Assembly (NCBI GenBank): GCA_022826685.1 | Contig: JAJDUL010000061.1 | Coordinates: forward strand, 62,001-126,000 | DNA: 64,000 nt | Origin: Gemmatimonadota bacterium | GTDB lineage: Bacteria; Gemmatimonadota; Gemmatimonadetes; Palauibacterales; Palauibacteraceae | Direction: 5' to 3' | Shown: positions 26,972 through 35,615 of the stretch, piece after piece | Position numbering within the stretch: position 1 is the stretch's first letter | Layout of the letters: each line of letters opens with the position of its first letter | Made by a program: the position numbers and the translations under genes | Notes under the pieces: model-generated | Databases searched by the model: none | What the model was told of the DNA's origin: nothing | What the model saw: the letters and a program-made list of their open reading frames with translations, nothing else

Positions 26972-27367
26972 TCACTCCAGTTCGAAGAGGGGGGCGTCGC
27001 CCCACAGCCGCTCGAGCCGATAGAACTCCCTGACCTCGCCCAGGAAGACGTGCACGATGAGGCCCACGTAGTCGATCAGCACCCAGCGACCCTGGTTCAG
27101 TCCTTCCACGCCGACCGGACGGAAGCCGTCCTCGCGCGTTCGATCGAGGATGTTCTCGCTGATCGCGCGGGCGTGCGTGTCGGAGTCGCCCGTCGCGATG
27201 ACGAAGAAGTCGGTGACGTCCGACAGCCCCCGCAGATCGAGGATCGTCGGGAAGCGCGCGTTTCTCTCGAGCGCGGCCTCCGCCACGCTGCGGAGCTCCG
27301 CGGAGGGGTCTCCCCGTTCGGAAAGCCGGCGCCACACCTCTTCCAGCGGGAGCGGATCGTGCATCAT
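26972..27367 (-). CDS. rsfS: Ribosomal silencing factor RsfS
   Basis: A 131-residue RsfS/YbeB homologue that binds ribosomal protein L14 and blocks subunit joining under starvation. The core is recognisable: DLRGLSDVTDFFVIATGDSD, THARAISENI, GRWVLIDYVGLIVHVF and FYRLERLWGDAP. It begins about 13 bp after rplI on the same strand, extending the ribosomal operon. The usual neighbour nadD is absent here. Confidence 0.92.
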   Translation of the reverse strand: MMHDPLPLEEVWRRLSERGDPSAELRSVAEAALERNARFPTILDLRGLSDVTDFFVIATGDSDTHARAISENILDRTREDGFRPVGVEGLNQGRWVLIDYVGLIVHVFLGEVREFYRLERLWGDAPLFELE

Positions 27368-27380
27368 CGGTTGCGGCCCG

Positions 27381-27830
27381 CTATTCCTCGGCGACCACGG
27401 ACACCTTGAGCGTCGGCACGATGTCCATGTGGACTCTCACCGGGACTTCGTGTTCGCCGAGGTCCTTGATCGGATCTTCGAGCCGGATCGCGCGACGGTC
27501 CACGGCGACGCCCTCCTTCTCCAGTTCATCCGCGAGGTCCGCGGCCGTGACCGAACCGAACAGGCGTCCGCTCTCGCTCGCCCTGCGGACGAAGCTCACT
27601 TCCCTGCCCTCGAGTTCGCCCGCCAGTTCCTGAGCCGCTTCGCGCTCCCGCTCGGCGGACTGTTCGACCTGGCGCCGTTCCTCCTCGAACCGCCGCCGGT
27701 TCCCCTCCGTCGCCACGAGCGCAATCCCCTGAGGAATCAGGTAATTGCGCGCATACCCCGGCCGCACGTTCACCATCTCGCCGGCGAGGCCGAGATCCGC
27801 GACGTCCTTTCTCAGAATCACTTCCACCAT
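27381..27830 (-). CDS. rplI: 50S ribosomal protein L9
   Basis: A 149-residue L9. It starts MVEVILRKDVADLGLAGEMV, followed by NVRPGYARNYLIPQGIAL, the conserved N-terminal rRNA-binding domain. A long connecting helix and the C-terminal domain follow. ATG 27828-27830 is preceded by GGAGGGA; an in-frame start 33 bases upstream is not needed. It closes the rpsF-rpsR-DUF2232-rplI cluster. Confidence 0.96.
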   Translation of the reverse strand: MVEVILRKDVADLGLAGEMVNVRPGYARNYLIPQGIALVATEGNRRRFEEERRQVEQSAEREREAAQELAGELEGREVSFVRRASESGRLFGSVTAADLADELEKEGVAVDRRAIRLEDPIKDLGEHEVPVRVHMDIVPTLKVSVVAEE

Positions 27831-27890
27831 CGGTCCCTCCAGTTGTATCCACCGGCTGACCATTGTACGCGTCCGCCCGAGCCAGGGGGT

Positions 27891-28826
27891 TCACGCGCCG
27901 TCCGTCTTCACCCCCGGACGCGAACGCAGATCCAGCCACGTATCGCTGATTCCCATGACGAGGGCCGCACCCGCCGTCACCGGGTAGAGGACCAGCGCCG
28001 CGAGCACCCACGCACCGATCGCCCAGCCCGAGCTTAGCACGGAAGCCCCCAGCCACACGAGCACCGCAAGACCTCGGAGCAGATAGAGGCCGCCCATCAC
28101 CGTCACCATGTTGCCGCCCGCGCGCTCCGCCCACGCCCCCGCGGGGAGGACGAGCAGCGCGAGCCCCAGCACGAGCACCCAGACCAGGTGATCGCCGAAA
28201 CGGAACTCCCGCAGCGGCGGAAGCGGTCTCCGTTCTCCCCGGATTCGTCCGAGTATGTAGCCGGCGACCCCGAGGGCCGAGATCGAAGCGAGCGCGAGCA
28301 TGGCCGGGTACACGGCCTCCCACACGCTCACGATGCCGCGCACCGTCGCTTCCACCGACCGACCGCCCCATGCATTGAAATCAACCACGGCCAGCGCCCG
28401 GCTGAACTGCGCCGTGATCTGCCAGTCGAGATCCGCGGGGAGCCCGGGCCGCAGCACGGCGAGAGCCGCCACCGTGGCTCCCGCGATCGCGACCGCCGCC
28501 AGCGACCGGTCGAACACCGGCCGATCCGGCGCCAGCGCCGTGCCGAGGGCGAACCCGCCGGCCAGAAGCACTGCCCAGCCGCGTTCGATGAACCACAGCG
28601 GCCCCGCCTCCCGAAACCCGAGCGCCGCTCCGGCCAGGAGGAGCAGTGCCAGGGCGGCCGACCCGGACTGGGGCGGCTCGAAGGTCAGAATCGCCACGGC
28701 CGCGGGTACGCCGACGATGGCCATGAGTCCGAGCGGCGACGAATTCAGCGGCGACAGCAGCATGACCAGCAGGAGGAGACCCGCAGCCGGCCAGAGGCCG
28801 CTCCAGCGTTCCCTCAGCGGCCCCAT
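27891..28826 (-). CDS. DUF2232 family multipass membrane protein
   Basis: A 311-residue protein with about eight hydrophobic segments (for example WPAAGLLLLVMLLSPL, IVGVPAAVAIL, LVWVLVLGLALLVLPAGAWA). It has the DUF2232 pattern and lies between rpsR and rplI, where such genes occur in many bacteria (YybS in Bacillus). The function is not established; transport or a role connected with translation has been suggested only from context. The spacing of 12 bp to rpsR indicates co-transcription. Confidence 0.75.
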   Translation of the reverse strand: MGPLRERWSGLWPAAGLLLLVMLLSPLNSSPLGLMAIVGVPAAVAILTFEPPQSGSAALALLLLAGAALGFREAGPLWFIERGWAVLLAGGFALGTALAPDRPVFDRSLAAVAIAGATVAALAVLRPGLPADLDWQITAQFSRALAVVDFNAWGGRSVEATVRGIVSVWEAVYPAMLALASISALGVAGYILGRIRGERRPLPPLREFRFGDHLVWVLVLGLALLVLPAGAWAERAGGNMVTVMGGLYLLRGLAVLVWLGASVLSSGWAIGAWVLAALVLYPVTAGAALVMGISDTWLDLRSRPGVKTDGA

Positions 28827-28838
28827 GCCGGGGTCGAG

Positions 28839-29057
28839 CTAGTCGTGGTAGCCGCGGATGTACGGCAGTAACGCGAGGTATCTCGCCCGCTTGATCGCCA
28901 CCGTCACCGCCCGCTGGTGCCGCGCGCACGACCCCGTGGCTCGCCGCGGCAGGATCTTGCCGCGATCCGAGATATAGCGATCCAGCGCGCGTTCATCCTT
29001 GTAGTCCACGCCGACGATCCGGGTCTCACAGCACCGGCACGCCTTTCGAAAGGCCAT
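28839..29057 (-). CDS. rpsR: 30S ribosomal protein S18
   Basis: A 72-residue S18 with the conserved core [40 protein letters not shown] and [10 protein letters not shown]. The N-terminus has three cysteines (CRCCETR), a zinc-binding arrangement typical of C+ ribosomal-protein variants. It starts exactly where rpsF ends, with no intervening ssb gene, unlike the common rpsF-ssb-rpsR order. Confidence 0.96.
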   Translation of the reverse strand: MAFRKACRCCETRIVGVDYKDERALDRYISDRGKILPRRATGSCARHQRAVTVAIKRARYLALLPYIRGYHD

Positions 29058-29744
29058 CTATTCCTCCTTCGCGTCGGCGGACTTTTCCGGTTCCCCGGCG
29101 TCCGCGTCCGCACCGTCCTGCTCCGTATCCGCATCGTCCGCCGGCGCCTCCGCTTCCGCTTCCGTTTCGGCCTCGGCTTCGGCTTCGGCTTCGGCGGGAG
29201 CATCGTCGGCCGCTTCGTCAGCCTCGTCCGCCGCATCGGCGTCGGCTTCAGCTTCGGTCTCGTCGGCAGCCTCGTCGGCGGCTTCTTCGGCCTCATCCGC
29301 CGCTTCGTCGGCCGGCCCTTCGTCAGCCTCTTCCGCCTCGGCGACGTCCGCTTCCCCGGTCTCCTCGGCTTCGGACGCTTCCTCGGCGTCGGCTCCCTTG
29401 GCGTCGGCTCCCTCCGGCTTGGGAGCCGTCGGCGCCGGATCGGGCAGCGGCCACGGATGTTCCTGAATCACGATCAGGTACCGGAGGAGGTCATCCTCGA
29501 GCTTCAGCACCCGCTCCAACTCCCGAAGCGGATCGGGCGACGAAGTGAACCGGGCCACGACATAGTAGCCGTTCGGCTGCTTCTGGATGGGGTAGGCGAG
29601 TTGACGCTTGCCCCAGTGGACGGAGGCGGTGACTTCGCCCGGACCGTCGTCCGCGATGATGGCGTGGAACCGCTTGAGCTTCGCCTCGATGTCCTCGGAG
29701 GTCAGGCTCACACGGAAGATGTACACGATTTCGTAATCGCGCAT
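29058..29744 (-). CDS. rpsF: 30S ribosomal protein S6 with long acidic tail
   Basis: A 228-residue protein. Residues 1-100 are a normal S6 fold (MRDYEIVYIFRVSLTSEDIE, KRQLAYPIQKQPNGYYVV, LRYLIVIQEHPWPLP). S6 pairs with S18 on the 30S platform, and S18 is the next gene. Residues 108-228 are a tail of almost only Ala, Glu and Asp with a few Lys/Thr/Pro, built from imperfect EAEAEA, ADEAADEA-type repeats. Many bacteria have short acidic S6 tails (in E. coli the tail is glutamylated), but a tail longer than the domain is exceptional. The repetitive tail codons are G/C-biased and repeat-prone. Confidence 0.95.
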   Translation of the reverse strand: MRDYEIVYIFRVSLTSEDIEAKLKRFHAIIADDGPGEVTASVHWGKRQLAYPIQKQPNGYYVVARFTSSPDPLRELERVLKLEDDLLRYLIVIQEHPWPLPDPAPTAPKPEGADAKGADAEEASEAEETGEADVAEAEEADEGPADEAADEAEEAADEAADETEAEADADAADEADEAADDAPAEAEAEAEAETEAEAEAPADDADTEQDGADADAGEPEKSADAKEE

Positions 29745-29906
29745 GGAGAACTCCCTCGGTCTGGTCGGCCCCGACCCGCGGTCGGAGCAGGAGTCTGCGT
29801 TTTGTCGGCCCGCCGCAGGGCGGCGAAGCCGTATGTAGAGGCAGCAGCTAATGTAGCGCCGCTGTCAAGGCAACCGCCGGCCCGCGTCCGGCGGCCGCAC
29901 CGACGG

Positions 29907-32054
29907 CTAGAAGAGTCCGAGCGTCCGCAGCACCCCTCCGACGGCGGCCAAGGTGGTCTCCACGGCTTCCGGCGCCGCGGCGGCGATCCCGTGCACGTCC
30001 ACGAACCAGGGCGCGAGGACGAGCGAGACGACGCTCATCAGCTTCACGACGATGTTCATCGACGGGCCGGACGTGTCCTTGAAGGGATCGCCCACCGTGT
30101 CGCCGACGACGGCCGCCTTGTGCGGGTCGGACCCCTTCCCACCGTGGGCTCCGGTCTCGATGTACTTCTTCGCGTTGTCCCACGCGCCCCCGGAGTTCGC
30201 CATGAAGAGCGCGAGCAGCACGCCGCTCACGGTCGCGCCGGCCAGCGAGCCGCCGAGCGCCGCGACGCCGAGGAAGCGGCCGACCATGATGGGGACAATG
30301 ATGGCTACGAGGCCCGGCACGATCATCTCCCGGAGCGCCGCCTTCGTGGAGATGTCCACGCAGCGCGCCGAATCCGGCTTCGCCGTCCCCTCCATGATGC
30401 CCGGGATCTCGCGGAACTGGCGACGGACTTCCGCCACCATGCCGGCCGCCGCGCGGCCCACCGCCGTCATCGTGAGCGCGGCGATGAAGAAGGGCGTCAC
30501 GCCGCCGATGAAGAGTCCCATCACGACGAGCGGATCGATGAGGTTGATCCCGGTCTCGCGCAGACCAACCGCGTTCGCGTAGGCGGAGAAGAGGGCCAGC
30601 GCCGTGAGCGCGGCGGAACCGACCGCGAAGCCCTTCCCGATCGCCGCCGTCGTGTTGCCGAGCGAGTCGAGCGAGTCGGTCACGGAGCGAACCTCGGGCC
30701 CCAGCTCCGCCATCTCCGAGATGCCGCCGGCGTTGTCCGCCACCGGGCCGTACGCGTCCACGGACATCGTCACGCCGACCGTGGCCAGCATCCCCACGGC
30801 GGCGATCCCGATCCCGTACAGTCCCGCGAAGTTGAAGGCGAGGAATATCGCGGCGGAGATCAGGAGCATGGGGATCGCGGTGGACTCCATCCCGACCGCG
30901 AGTCCCGTGATGATGTTCGTCGCGGACCCCGTCTCGGAGGCCGAGGCGATGCGCCGGATCGGCTTCTCCGCCGTGTAGTACTCCGTCACGAGGCCGATCG
31001 CGATGCCGACGAGGGAGCCGAAGAGCATGGCCCAGAAGGGGCCGGCGTTCGGGTGGATGAAGACCCACTTGCCCTGCGCTGCGGCGTCGAAGATCTGGAG
31101 GTTCACGGTGATCGCGTACGCCACGACCCAGAAGATCACGGCCCCGATGATCGGCGCCCAGCGGAGGGCCGCCGCGGGACTCATGCGCTCGAGGACGCGG
31201 ATGGCGAGGACGCCGACGGCGCTCGCCAGGAAGCCGGCCATGATGTAGAGGACCGGCAGCGCCACGGCCTGGAGCCGTGCCCCGTCGAGGATCATCGCGC
31301 TCGTCACGCCGATGACGATCGTGGCGATGACGGAGCCGACGTACGACTCGAAGATATCCGCCCCCATCCCCGCCACGTCGCCGACGTTGTCGCCCACGTT
31401 GTCAGCGATCGTCGCCGGGTTGCGGGGGTCGTCCTCCGGGATGCCCGCCTCGACCTTGCCCACCAGGTCCGCGCCGACGTCGGCCGCTTTCGTGTAGATG
31501 CCGCCGCCCACGCGCGCGAAGAGCGCGATCGAGGAGGCGCCCATCGCAAAGCCCGAGATGATCTCGCCGAAGGGGCGGAAGCCGGTCGCCTGGGGATCGT
31601 AGATCAGGATCACGGCGCCGATTCCGAGCAGGCCGAGCGCCGCCACCGCGATGCCCATCACCGCCCCGCCGGAGAAGGCGACCCGGAGCGCCTTGGCCTG
31701 GCCGTCCGCGCGCGCCGCCTCGGAGGTCCGGACGTTGGCCGCCGTCGCCGCCTTCATCCCGAAGAAGCCCGCCAGGATCGAGCAGGCCGCGCCCAGCGCG
31801 TAGGCCACCGCCGTGTGCGGGCCCACGAGCCAGAACAGGAGGGCCGCGACGACGACGATGAACGGCAGCAGCACCGTGTACTCCCGCCGCAGAAACGCCA
31901 TCGCGCCCGAGTGGATCGCCTCCGCCAGCTCGGCCATCTTCTCGTTTCCGACGGGCTGCGCCTTCACGTACATGAAGAGCGCGAAGGAGAAGAAGAGCCC
32001 GATCACGCCGAGCCAGATCGCAAAATCGATGTTTCCGACCAAGTTTCCGCCCAC
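29907..32054 (-). CDS. hppA: Membrane-bound ion-pumping pyrophosphatase, K+-dependent type
   Basis: A 715-residue, roughly 16-helix integral membrane pyrophosphatase coupling PPi hydrolysis to H+ (or Na+) export. The substrate-binding loops are visible: [40 protein letters not shown], the [12 protein letters not shown] segment and [19 protein letters not shown]. The discriminating site reads [10 protein letters not shown] (about 30631-30660); Ala there, rather than Lys, marks the K+-dependent family. Whether it pumps Na+, H+ or both cannot be settled by eye. Start at GTG 32054 with GGGAG upstream. It is separated from rpsF by 162 bp and from pth by 62 bp. Confidence 0.95.
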   Translation of the reverse strand: MGGNLVGNIDFAIWLGVIGLFFSFALFMYVKAQPVGNEKMAELAEAIHSGAMAFLRREYTVLLPFIVVVAALLFWLVGPHTAVAYALGAACSILAGFFGMKAATAANVRTSEAARADGQAKALRVAFSGGAVMGIAVAALGLLGIGAVILIYDPQATGFRPFGEIISGFAMGASSIALFARVGGGIYTKAADVGADLVGKVEAGIPEDDPRNPATIADNVGDNVGDVAGMGADIFESYVGSVIATIVIGVTSAMILDGARLQAVALPVLYIMAGFLASAVGVLAIRVLERMSPAAALRWAPIIGAVIFWVVAYAITVNLQIFDAAAQGKWVFIHPNAGPFWAMLFGSLVGIAIGLVTEYYTAEKPIRRIASASETGSATNIITGLAVGMESTAIPMLLISAAIFLAFNFAGLYGIGIAAVGMLATVGVTMSVDAYGPVADNAGGISEMAELGPEVRSVTDSLDSLGNTTAAIGKGFAVGSAALTALALFSAYANAVGLRETGINLIDPLVVMGLFIGGVTPFFIAALTMTAVGRAAAGMVAEVRRQFREIPGIMEGTAKPDSARCVDISTKAALREMIVPGLVAIIVPIMVGRFLGVAALGGSLAGATVSGVLLALFMANSGGAWDNAKKYIETGAHGGKGSDPHKAAVVGDTVGDPFKDTSGPSMNIVVKLMSVVSLVLAPWFVDVHGIAAAAPEAVETTLAAVGGVLRTLGLF

Positions 32055-32116
32055 GTTTCCGTACTCCCTTGCCTGTCCCTTTGACTATGCCGTGACTATC
32101 GCCTGATCCGCGGGGC

Positions 32117-32686
32117 TCACCCCGGACGGTTGAAGCGGTTCATCGCCGCTTCCATGCCATGTTCCAGCCAGTACTCCACCGCTTCCGCGGCCCGGGGGAA
32201 GGCCCCCAGTGCTTCCTCTTCCTCCGCTCGCGGCATCCGTGACAACACCCAGGCCGCGAGGTCGATGCGTTCGTCCGGCGGCCGTCCGACGCCGAGCCTG
32301 AGGCGGCCGTAATCGTCGGAACCGAGGCTCGCCGATATCGAGGCTAGGCCGTTGTGCCCGCCCGGCGACCCCCTCGCCCTCAGGCGAAGGCGACCCGCCG
32401 GCAGCGCGACATCGTCGACGAGGACGAGCATGTCCGCCGCGGGGTCGAACCCGCGCGAGGCGAGCAGCGCGGCCAGCGACTCGCCGCTCCGGTTCATGTA
32501 CGTCAGCGGCTTGTGGATCTCGACTCCGGGCCGTGCCGCTCCCGTCGTCCAGGCCGTGGCGCCGTCCGCGCGAAACGGTTCGCCGCCCCACCCGAGCGCC
32601 AGGCGATCCGCGAGCCACCAACCGATGTTGTGTCGCGTATCCCGGTACTTCGCGCCGGGGTTTCCCAGCGCGAGGAGCAGGCGCAT
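32117..32686 (-). CDS. pth: Peptidyl-tRNA hydrolase
   Basis: A 189-residue Pth recycling peptidyl-tRNA released by ribosomes. It shows LLALGNPGAKYRDTRHNIGW with catalytic His19, THE substrate residues in KPLTYMNRSGES, the catalytic Asp in LVLVDDVALPAGRLRLR, and SPGGHNGLASI. Length is typical. It follows rplY by 33 bp in the prs-rplY-pth order common in bacteria. Confidence 0.95.
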   Translation of the reverse strand: MRLLLALGNPGAKYRDTRHNIGWWLADRLALGWGGEPFRADGATAWTTGAARPGVEIHKPLTYMNRSGESLAALLASRGFDPAADMLVLVDDVALPAGRLRLRARGSPGGHNGLASISASLGSDDYGRLRLGVGRPPDERIDLAAWVLSRMPRAEEEEALGAFPRAAEAVEYWLEHGMEAAMNRFNRPG

Positions 32687-32719
32687 GGCGCCGGCGCGGA
32701 CCGGATCCCGCCGTCCGGC

Positions 32720-33376
32720 TCAGTCCTCCTCCGGTTCGTCGCCAGCGGCCTCGGCCTCCTCGCCTTCCACTTCCACTTCCTCGTCGAGTTCCTCGTCCAC
32801 TTCCTCTTCTTCCTCGAGGGCCGGCGGCACGACCGTGCAGATCGTGACCGTTTCGTCTTCGAGGATCTCGACCCCGCCCGCATCCACGTCCGAGACGTGA
32901 AGCGAGTCGCCGATTTCGAGGGCCGAGACGTCGACTTCGAATCCGGATGGGATCTCGTTCGGCAGGCACTCGACCTCGAGTTCGTGCCGGAGGAACTGCA
33001 ACATGCCGCCCATCTCCACGCCGGCCGGCGTCTCCACGAGGTGGACCGGCACCGGCACGCGGATCTTCACGTCCGCGCGGATCTCGAAGAAGTCCACGTG
33101 CAGAAGCTGGGGACGATACGGGTGGCGCTGGATCTCGCGGATCAGGACCGGTCGCGGCTCGCCGCCGTCGACCTCGAGGTCGATCACCGTCGTGGCCGCA
33201 TGGATCTTACTCAGCAGGCGCGAAAGCTCGTGGATGTCCAGCGCGAGCGACTCGGTCTCATCGCGACGCCCGTACACGACGGCGGGCAACTGGCCGCTCC
33301 GGCGAAGCTGCCTCGCGGCGCCCTTTCCGGACGTCGTCCGCGTCCGCGCCGTCAATTTGGCGGATTCGTTCGTCAT
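32720..33376 (-). CDS. rplY: 50S ribosomal protein L25 (Ctc form)
   Basis: A 218-residue Ctc/TL5-type L25 that binds 5S rRNA. The N-terminal L25 domain (GKGAARQLRRSGQLPAVVYG; VLIREIQRHPYRPQLLHVDF) is followed by the TL5 beta domain (VPVPVHLVETPAGVEMGGML, LPNEIPSGFEVDVSAL). The last 30 residues are almost entirely Glu/Asp with a few Ala/Val/Gly, a second acidic ribosomal tail in this window. Nine bp separate it from prs, so it is co-transcribed. Confidence 0.95.
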   Translation of the reverse strand: MTNESAKLTARTRTTSGKGAARQLRRSGQLPAVVYGRRDETESLALDIHELSRLLSKIHAATTVIDLEVDGGEPRPVLIREIQRHPYRPQLLHVDFFEIRADVKIRVPVPVHLVETPAGVEMGGMLQFLRHELEVECLPNEIPSGFEVDVSALEIGDSLHVSDVDAGGVEILEDETVTICTVVPPALEEEEEVDEELDEEVEVEGEEAEAAGDEPEED

Positions 33377-33384
33377 CGTATCTC

Positions 33385-34350
33385 CTACTTGAACAACATG
33401 CTTACGGAACTGTTCGTGTGCGTGCTCTCGATGGCCTGCGCGAGCAGGCTCGCCACGGAAAGCACGGTCAGGTTGGGGAGCGCTTCCCGCACTCCAGGAG
33501 CGAGCGGCACGGTATCCGTCACCGTGATCTCCTTCACGTCCGCCGACCCGAGGCGCTCGAGCGCCGGCCCCGAGAAGAGGGGGTGCGTGGCGAGGACGTA
33601 GACGTCCAGCGCGCCGCGCTCCTTGAGCACCTCGATGGCCGACACCATCGTCCCCGCCGTGTCGATCATGTCGTCGGGCACGATGCAGTGCTTCCCTTCG
33701 ACCTCACCCACGATGTTCGAGACTTCCGCCTCGTTCGGCGCCGGACGCCGCTTGTCGATGATCGCGAGGTCTCCTCCGAGGCGGCGGGCATAGCCGCGCG
33801 CCATCTTCGCCGCGCTCACATCCGTCGCGACGACGACCAGGTTGTCCAGCTTCTTCATCTCGTAGTAGCGCCGGAAAACCGGGGCCGCGTACAGGTGGTC
33901 GACGGGGATGTCGAAGAAGCCCTGGATCTGGTGCTGGTGGAAGTCGATCGAGAGGACGCGGTCCGCGCCGGCGGCCGTCATGAGGTTCGCGAGCAGCTTC
34001 GCCGCGATCGACACGCGCGGCTGATCCTTCCGGTCGGAGCGACCGTACCCGTAGTAGGGGACGACCGCCGTGACCCTCGCCGCCGAGGCGCGCTTCGCCG
34101 CGTCGATGAGGATCAGGAGTTCGAGCACGTTCTCCGCGGGCGGGTTCGTGGGCTGGATGAGGAAGACGTCGCGTCCGCGGACGTTTTCGTCGATGCGCAC
34201 GAAGATCTCGCCGTCGGCGAAGCGCTTGATCGTGACGTCGCAAAGCCGCTCTCCGAGCACGTCGGCGATCCCCTGCGCGAGGGCGGGATTCGCCGTACCC
34301 GAGAGCAGCATGATCGGACTCGTATGGAACGAGAAGTCCGTGGTGTCCAT
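33385..34350 (-). CDS. prs: Ribose-phosphate pyrophosphokinase
   Basis: A 321-residue PRPP synthase supplying nucleotide, histidine and tryptophan synthesis. The N-terminus LLSGTANPALAQGIADVLGE, the ATP/flexible-loop segment YGRSDRKDQPRVSIAAKLLA, DFHQHQIQGFFDIPVDHLYA and the PRPP loop DDMIDTAGTM are all present. I chose ATG 34348-34350 (MDTTDFSFH); an internal ATG at 34311 directly precedes the conserved core. A good promoter lies at 34497-34526. It leads the prs-rplY-pth operon. Confidence 0.95.
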   Translation of the reverse strand: MDTTDFSFHTSPIMLLSGTANPALAQGIADVLGERLCDVTIKRFADGEIFVRIDENVRGRDVFLIQPTNPPAENVLELLILIDAAKRASAARVTAVVPYYGYGRSDRKDQPRVSIAAKLLANLMTAAGADRVLSIDFHQHQIQGFFDIPVDHLYAAPVFRRYYEMKKLDNLVVVATDVSAAKMARGYARRLGGDLAIIDKRRPAPNEAEVSNIVGEVEGKHCIVPDDMIDTAGTMVSAIEVLKERGALDVYVLATHPLFSGPALERLGSADVKEITVTDTVPLAPGVREALPNLTVLSVASLLAQAIESTHTNSSVSMLFK

Positions 34351-34496
34351 CCGTGTCGACTGGCTCGCTGGTCTGGTTCCGGCGCTCGTCGCTCCCGCGC
34401 GCATGCCGCACGCGAAGGCCCTGCCGGAATGGAGAGAAATTGTGTGGGTCCCGAACCCGTGTGCCACAGGGACGGACCCCACGGCGACAGCCGCCC

Positions 34497-34526
34497 AGAC
34501 TATCGATTCACGCGGGTTCCTGTCAA
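34497..34526 (-). promoter_or_regulatory. Sigma-70-like promoter for prs operon
   Basis: On the minus strand a consensus TTGACA (-35, plus positions 34521-34526) is followed after 18 bases by TAGTCT (-10, 34497-34502). It overlaps the last codons of the mscS-like gene and lies about 150 bp upstream of the prs start, leaving a leader of about 140 nt. Confidence 0.6.
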
Positions 34527-35584
34527 CGAGCCTCGGGAGCCGCGGGGATCGTGTAGACGACCTGCGTCGGGTAGGCGATTTCGACGCCGTGCCGGTCGAA
34601 CCGCTCGTGGAGCGCGAGCAGCACCGCCTGCTTCGAATCCATGAAGCGGTCGTACTCGGGGACGGTCATGTAGAAGATGGTGTCGAACTCGATCGCGGAG
34701 TCGCCGAAGCCCGAGAGGTGACAGCGGTCGAAGCGGGTTTCCTCCTGGGCCCCCACGATCTCCTCGATCCAGCCGGGGATCTGCGTGAGGAGTTCGCGCG
34801 GCGTGTCGTAGGTCACGCCGATCTTCAGCGCCCCGCGCCGGTCCGCCATGCGTCCGAGGTTCCGGATCCGCGTGTTGATCACGTCGCTGTTTCCGAGGAT
34901 GAGTTGCTCGCCGCCGAGGCTCCGCAGCCGGGTCGTCTTGAGGCCGATGTGCTCCACCGACCCCTGGAAGTCGCCGATGACGAGGAAGTCGCCGATCACG
35001 AAGGGTTTGTCGAGGATGATGGAGAGCGATGCGAGCAGGTCTCCGAGGACGTTCTGCGCCGCGAGGGCGACGGCGATGCCTCCGATGCCGAGGCCCGCGA
35101 GGAGGGCCGCGACTTCGACCCCGAGGTTGTCGAGGATGAGGAGGAGGACGACGGACCACACGGCGAGCCGGCCGACGAAGGAGAGCGCGCCGACCATGGT
35201 CACGGCCTCTGCGTCCTCGCCCGCCGTGGCGTCCACGAAGCGCCGCACCCCGAAGGCGATCGCGGCGTTCGCCCACATCCCGCCCTGGACGACGACGGCG
35301 ATGACCGCGGCGCGGCGAATCACGAGCGCGACGATGGGATCGAGTTCGAGCACGAGCGAGGCGGCGAAGAGTCCCACGAAGAGGATGAGGCCGAACTTCG
35401 TTTCGCCGAGCACATGCGCGACGAGATCGTCGAGCGAGGTCCGGGTCTGGCTCGCGAAGCGTGCGAATGCCCGTAGCGCGTAGCGTTCGAGCAGCCACAG
35501 CGCGAGGGTCGTGACGGCGTAGATGCCGGCGGCGATCAGCCAGGCCGAAAGCGTGTTTCCGTAGATGATCTGGTCCAGGCCCAT
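34523..35584 (-). CDS. MscS-family mechanosensitive channel
   Basis: A 353-residue small-conductance mechanosensitive-channel homologue. The N-terminus (MGLDQIIYGNTLSAWLIAAG) begins four to five transmembrane helices. The pore helix region is LGIGGIAVALAAQNVLGDLL, followed by SIILDKPFVIGDFLVIGDFQ, the conserved MscS beta domain and its GSVEHIGLKTTRLRSL strand. The C-terminal alpha/beta vestibule is complete. It likely protects against osmotic downshock, though longer-loop MscS relatives have other roles. ATG 35582-35584 is the first start consistent with homology; the frame is open further upstream into the DUF255 gene. Confidence 0.9.
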   Translation of the reverse strand: MGLDQIIYGNTLSAWLIAAGIYAVTTLALWLLERYALRAFARFASQTRTSLDDLVAHVLGETKFGLILFVGLFAASLVLELDPIVALVIRRAAVIAVVVQGGMWANAAIAFGVRRFVDATAGEDAEAVTMVGALSFVGRLAVWSVVLLLILDNLGVEVAALLAGLGIGGIAVALAAQNVLGDLLASLSIILDKPFVIGDFLVIGDFQGSVEHIGLKTTRLRSLGGEQLILGNSDVINTRIRNLGRMADRRGALKIGVTYDTPRELLTQIPGWIEEIVGAQEETRFDRCHLSGFGDSAIEFDTIFYMTVPEYDRFMDSKQAVLLALHERFDRHGVEIAYPTQVVYTIPAAPEAR

Positions 35585-35615
35585 GCCTCGAACTCCAGTG
35601 TCTGTCTTCGGGCGG

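Noticed and set aside
29821-29870. Consensus TTGACA upstream of rpsF on the minus strand (29863-29868)
   Set aside because: No acceptable -10 hexamer lies 16-18 bases downstream, so I did not call a promoter.
28917-32084. 1055-codon open frame on the plus strand
   Set aside because: It is the antisense of rpsF and hppA, with Arg/His/Asp-rich low-complexity translation and no family similarity.
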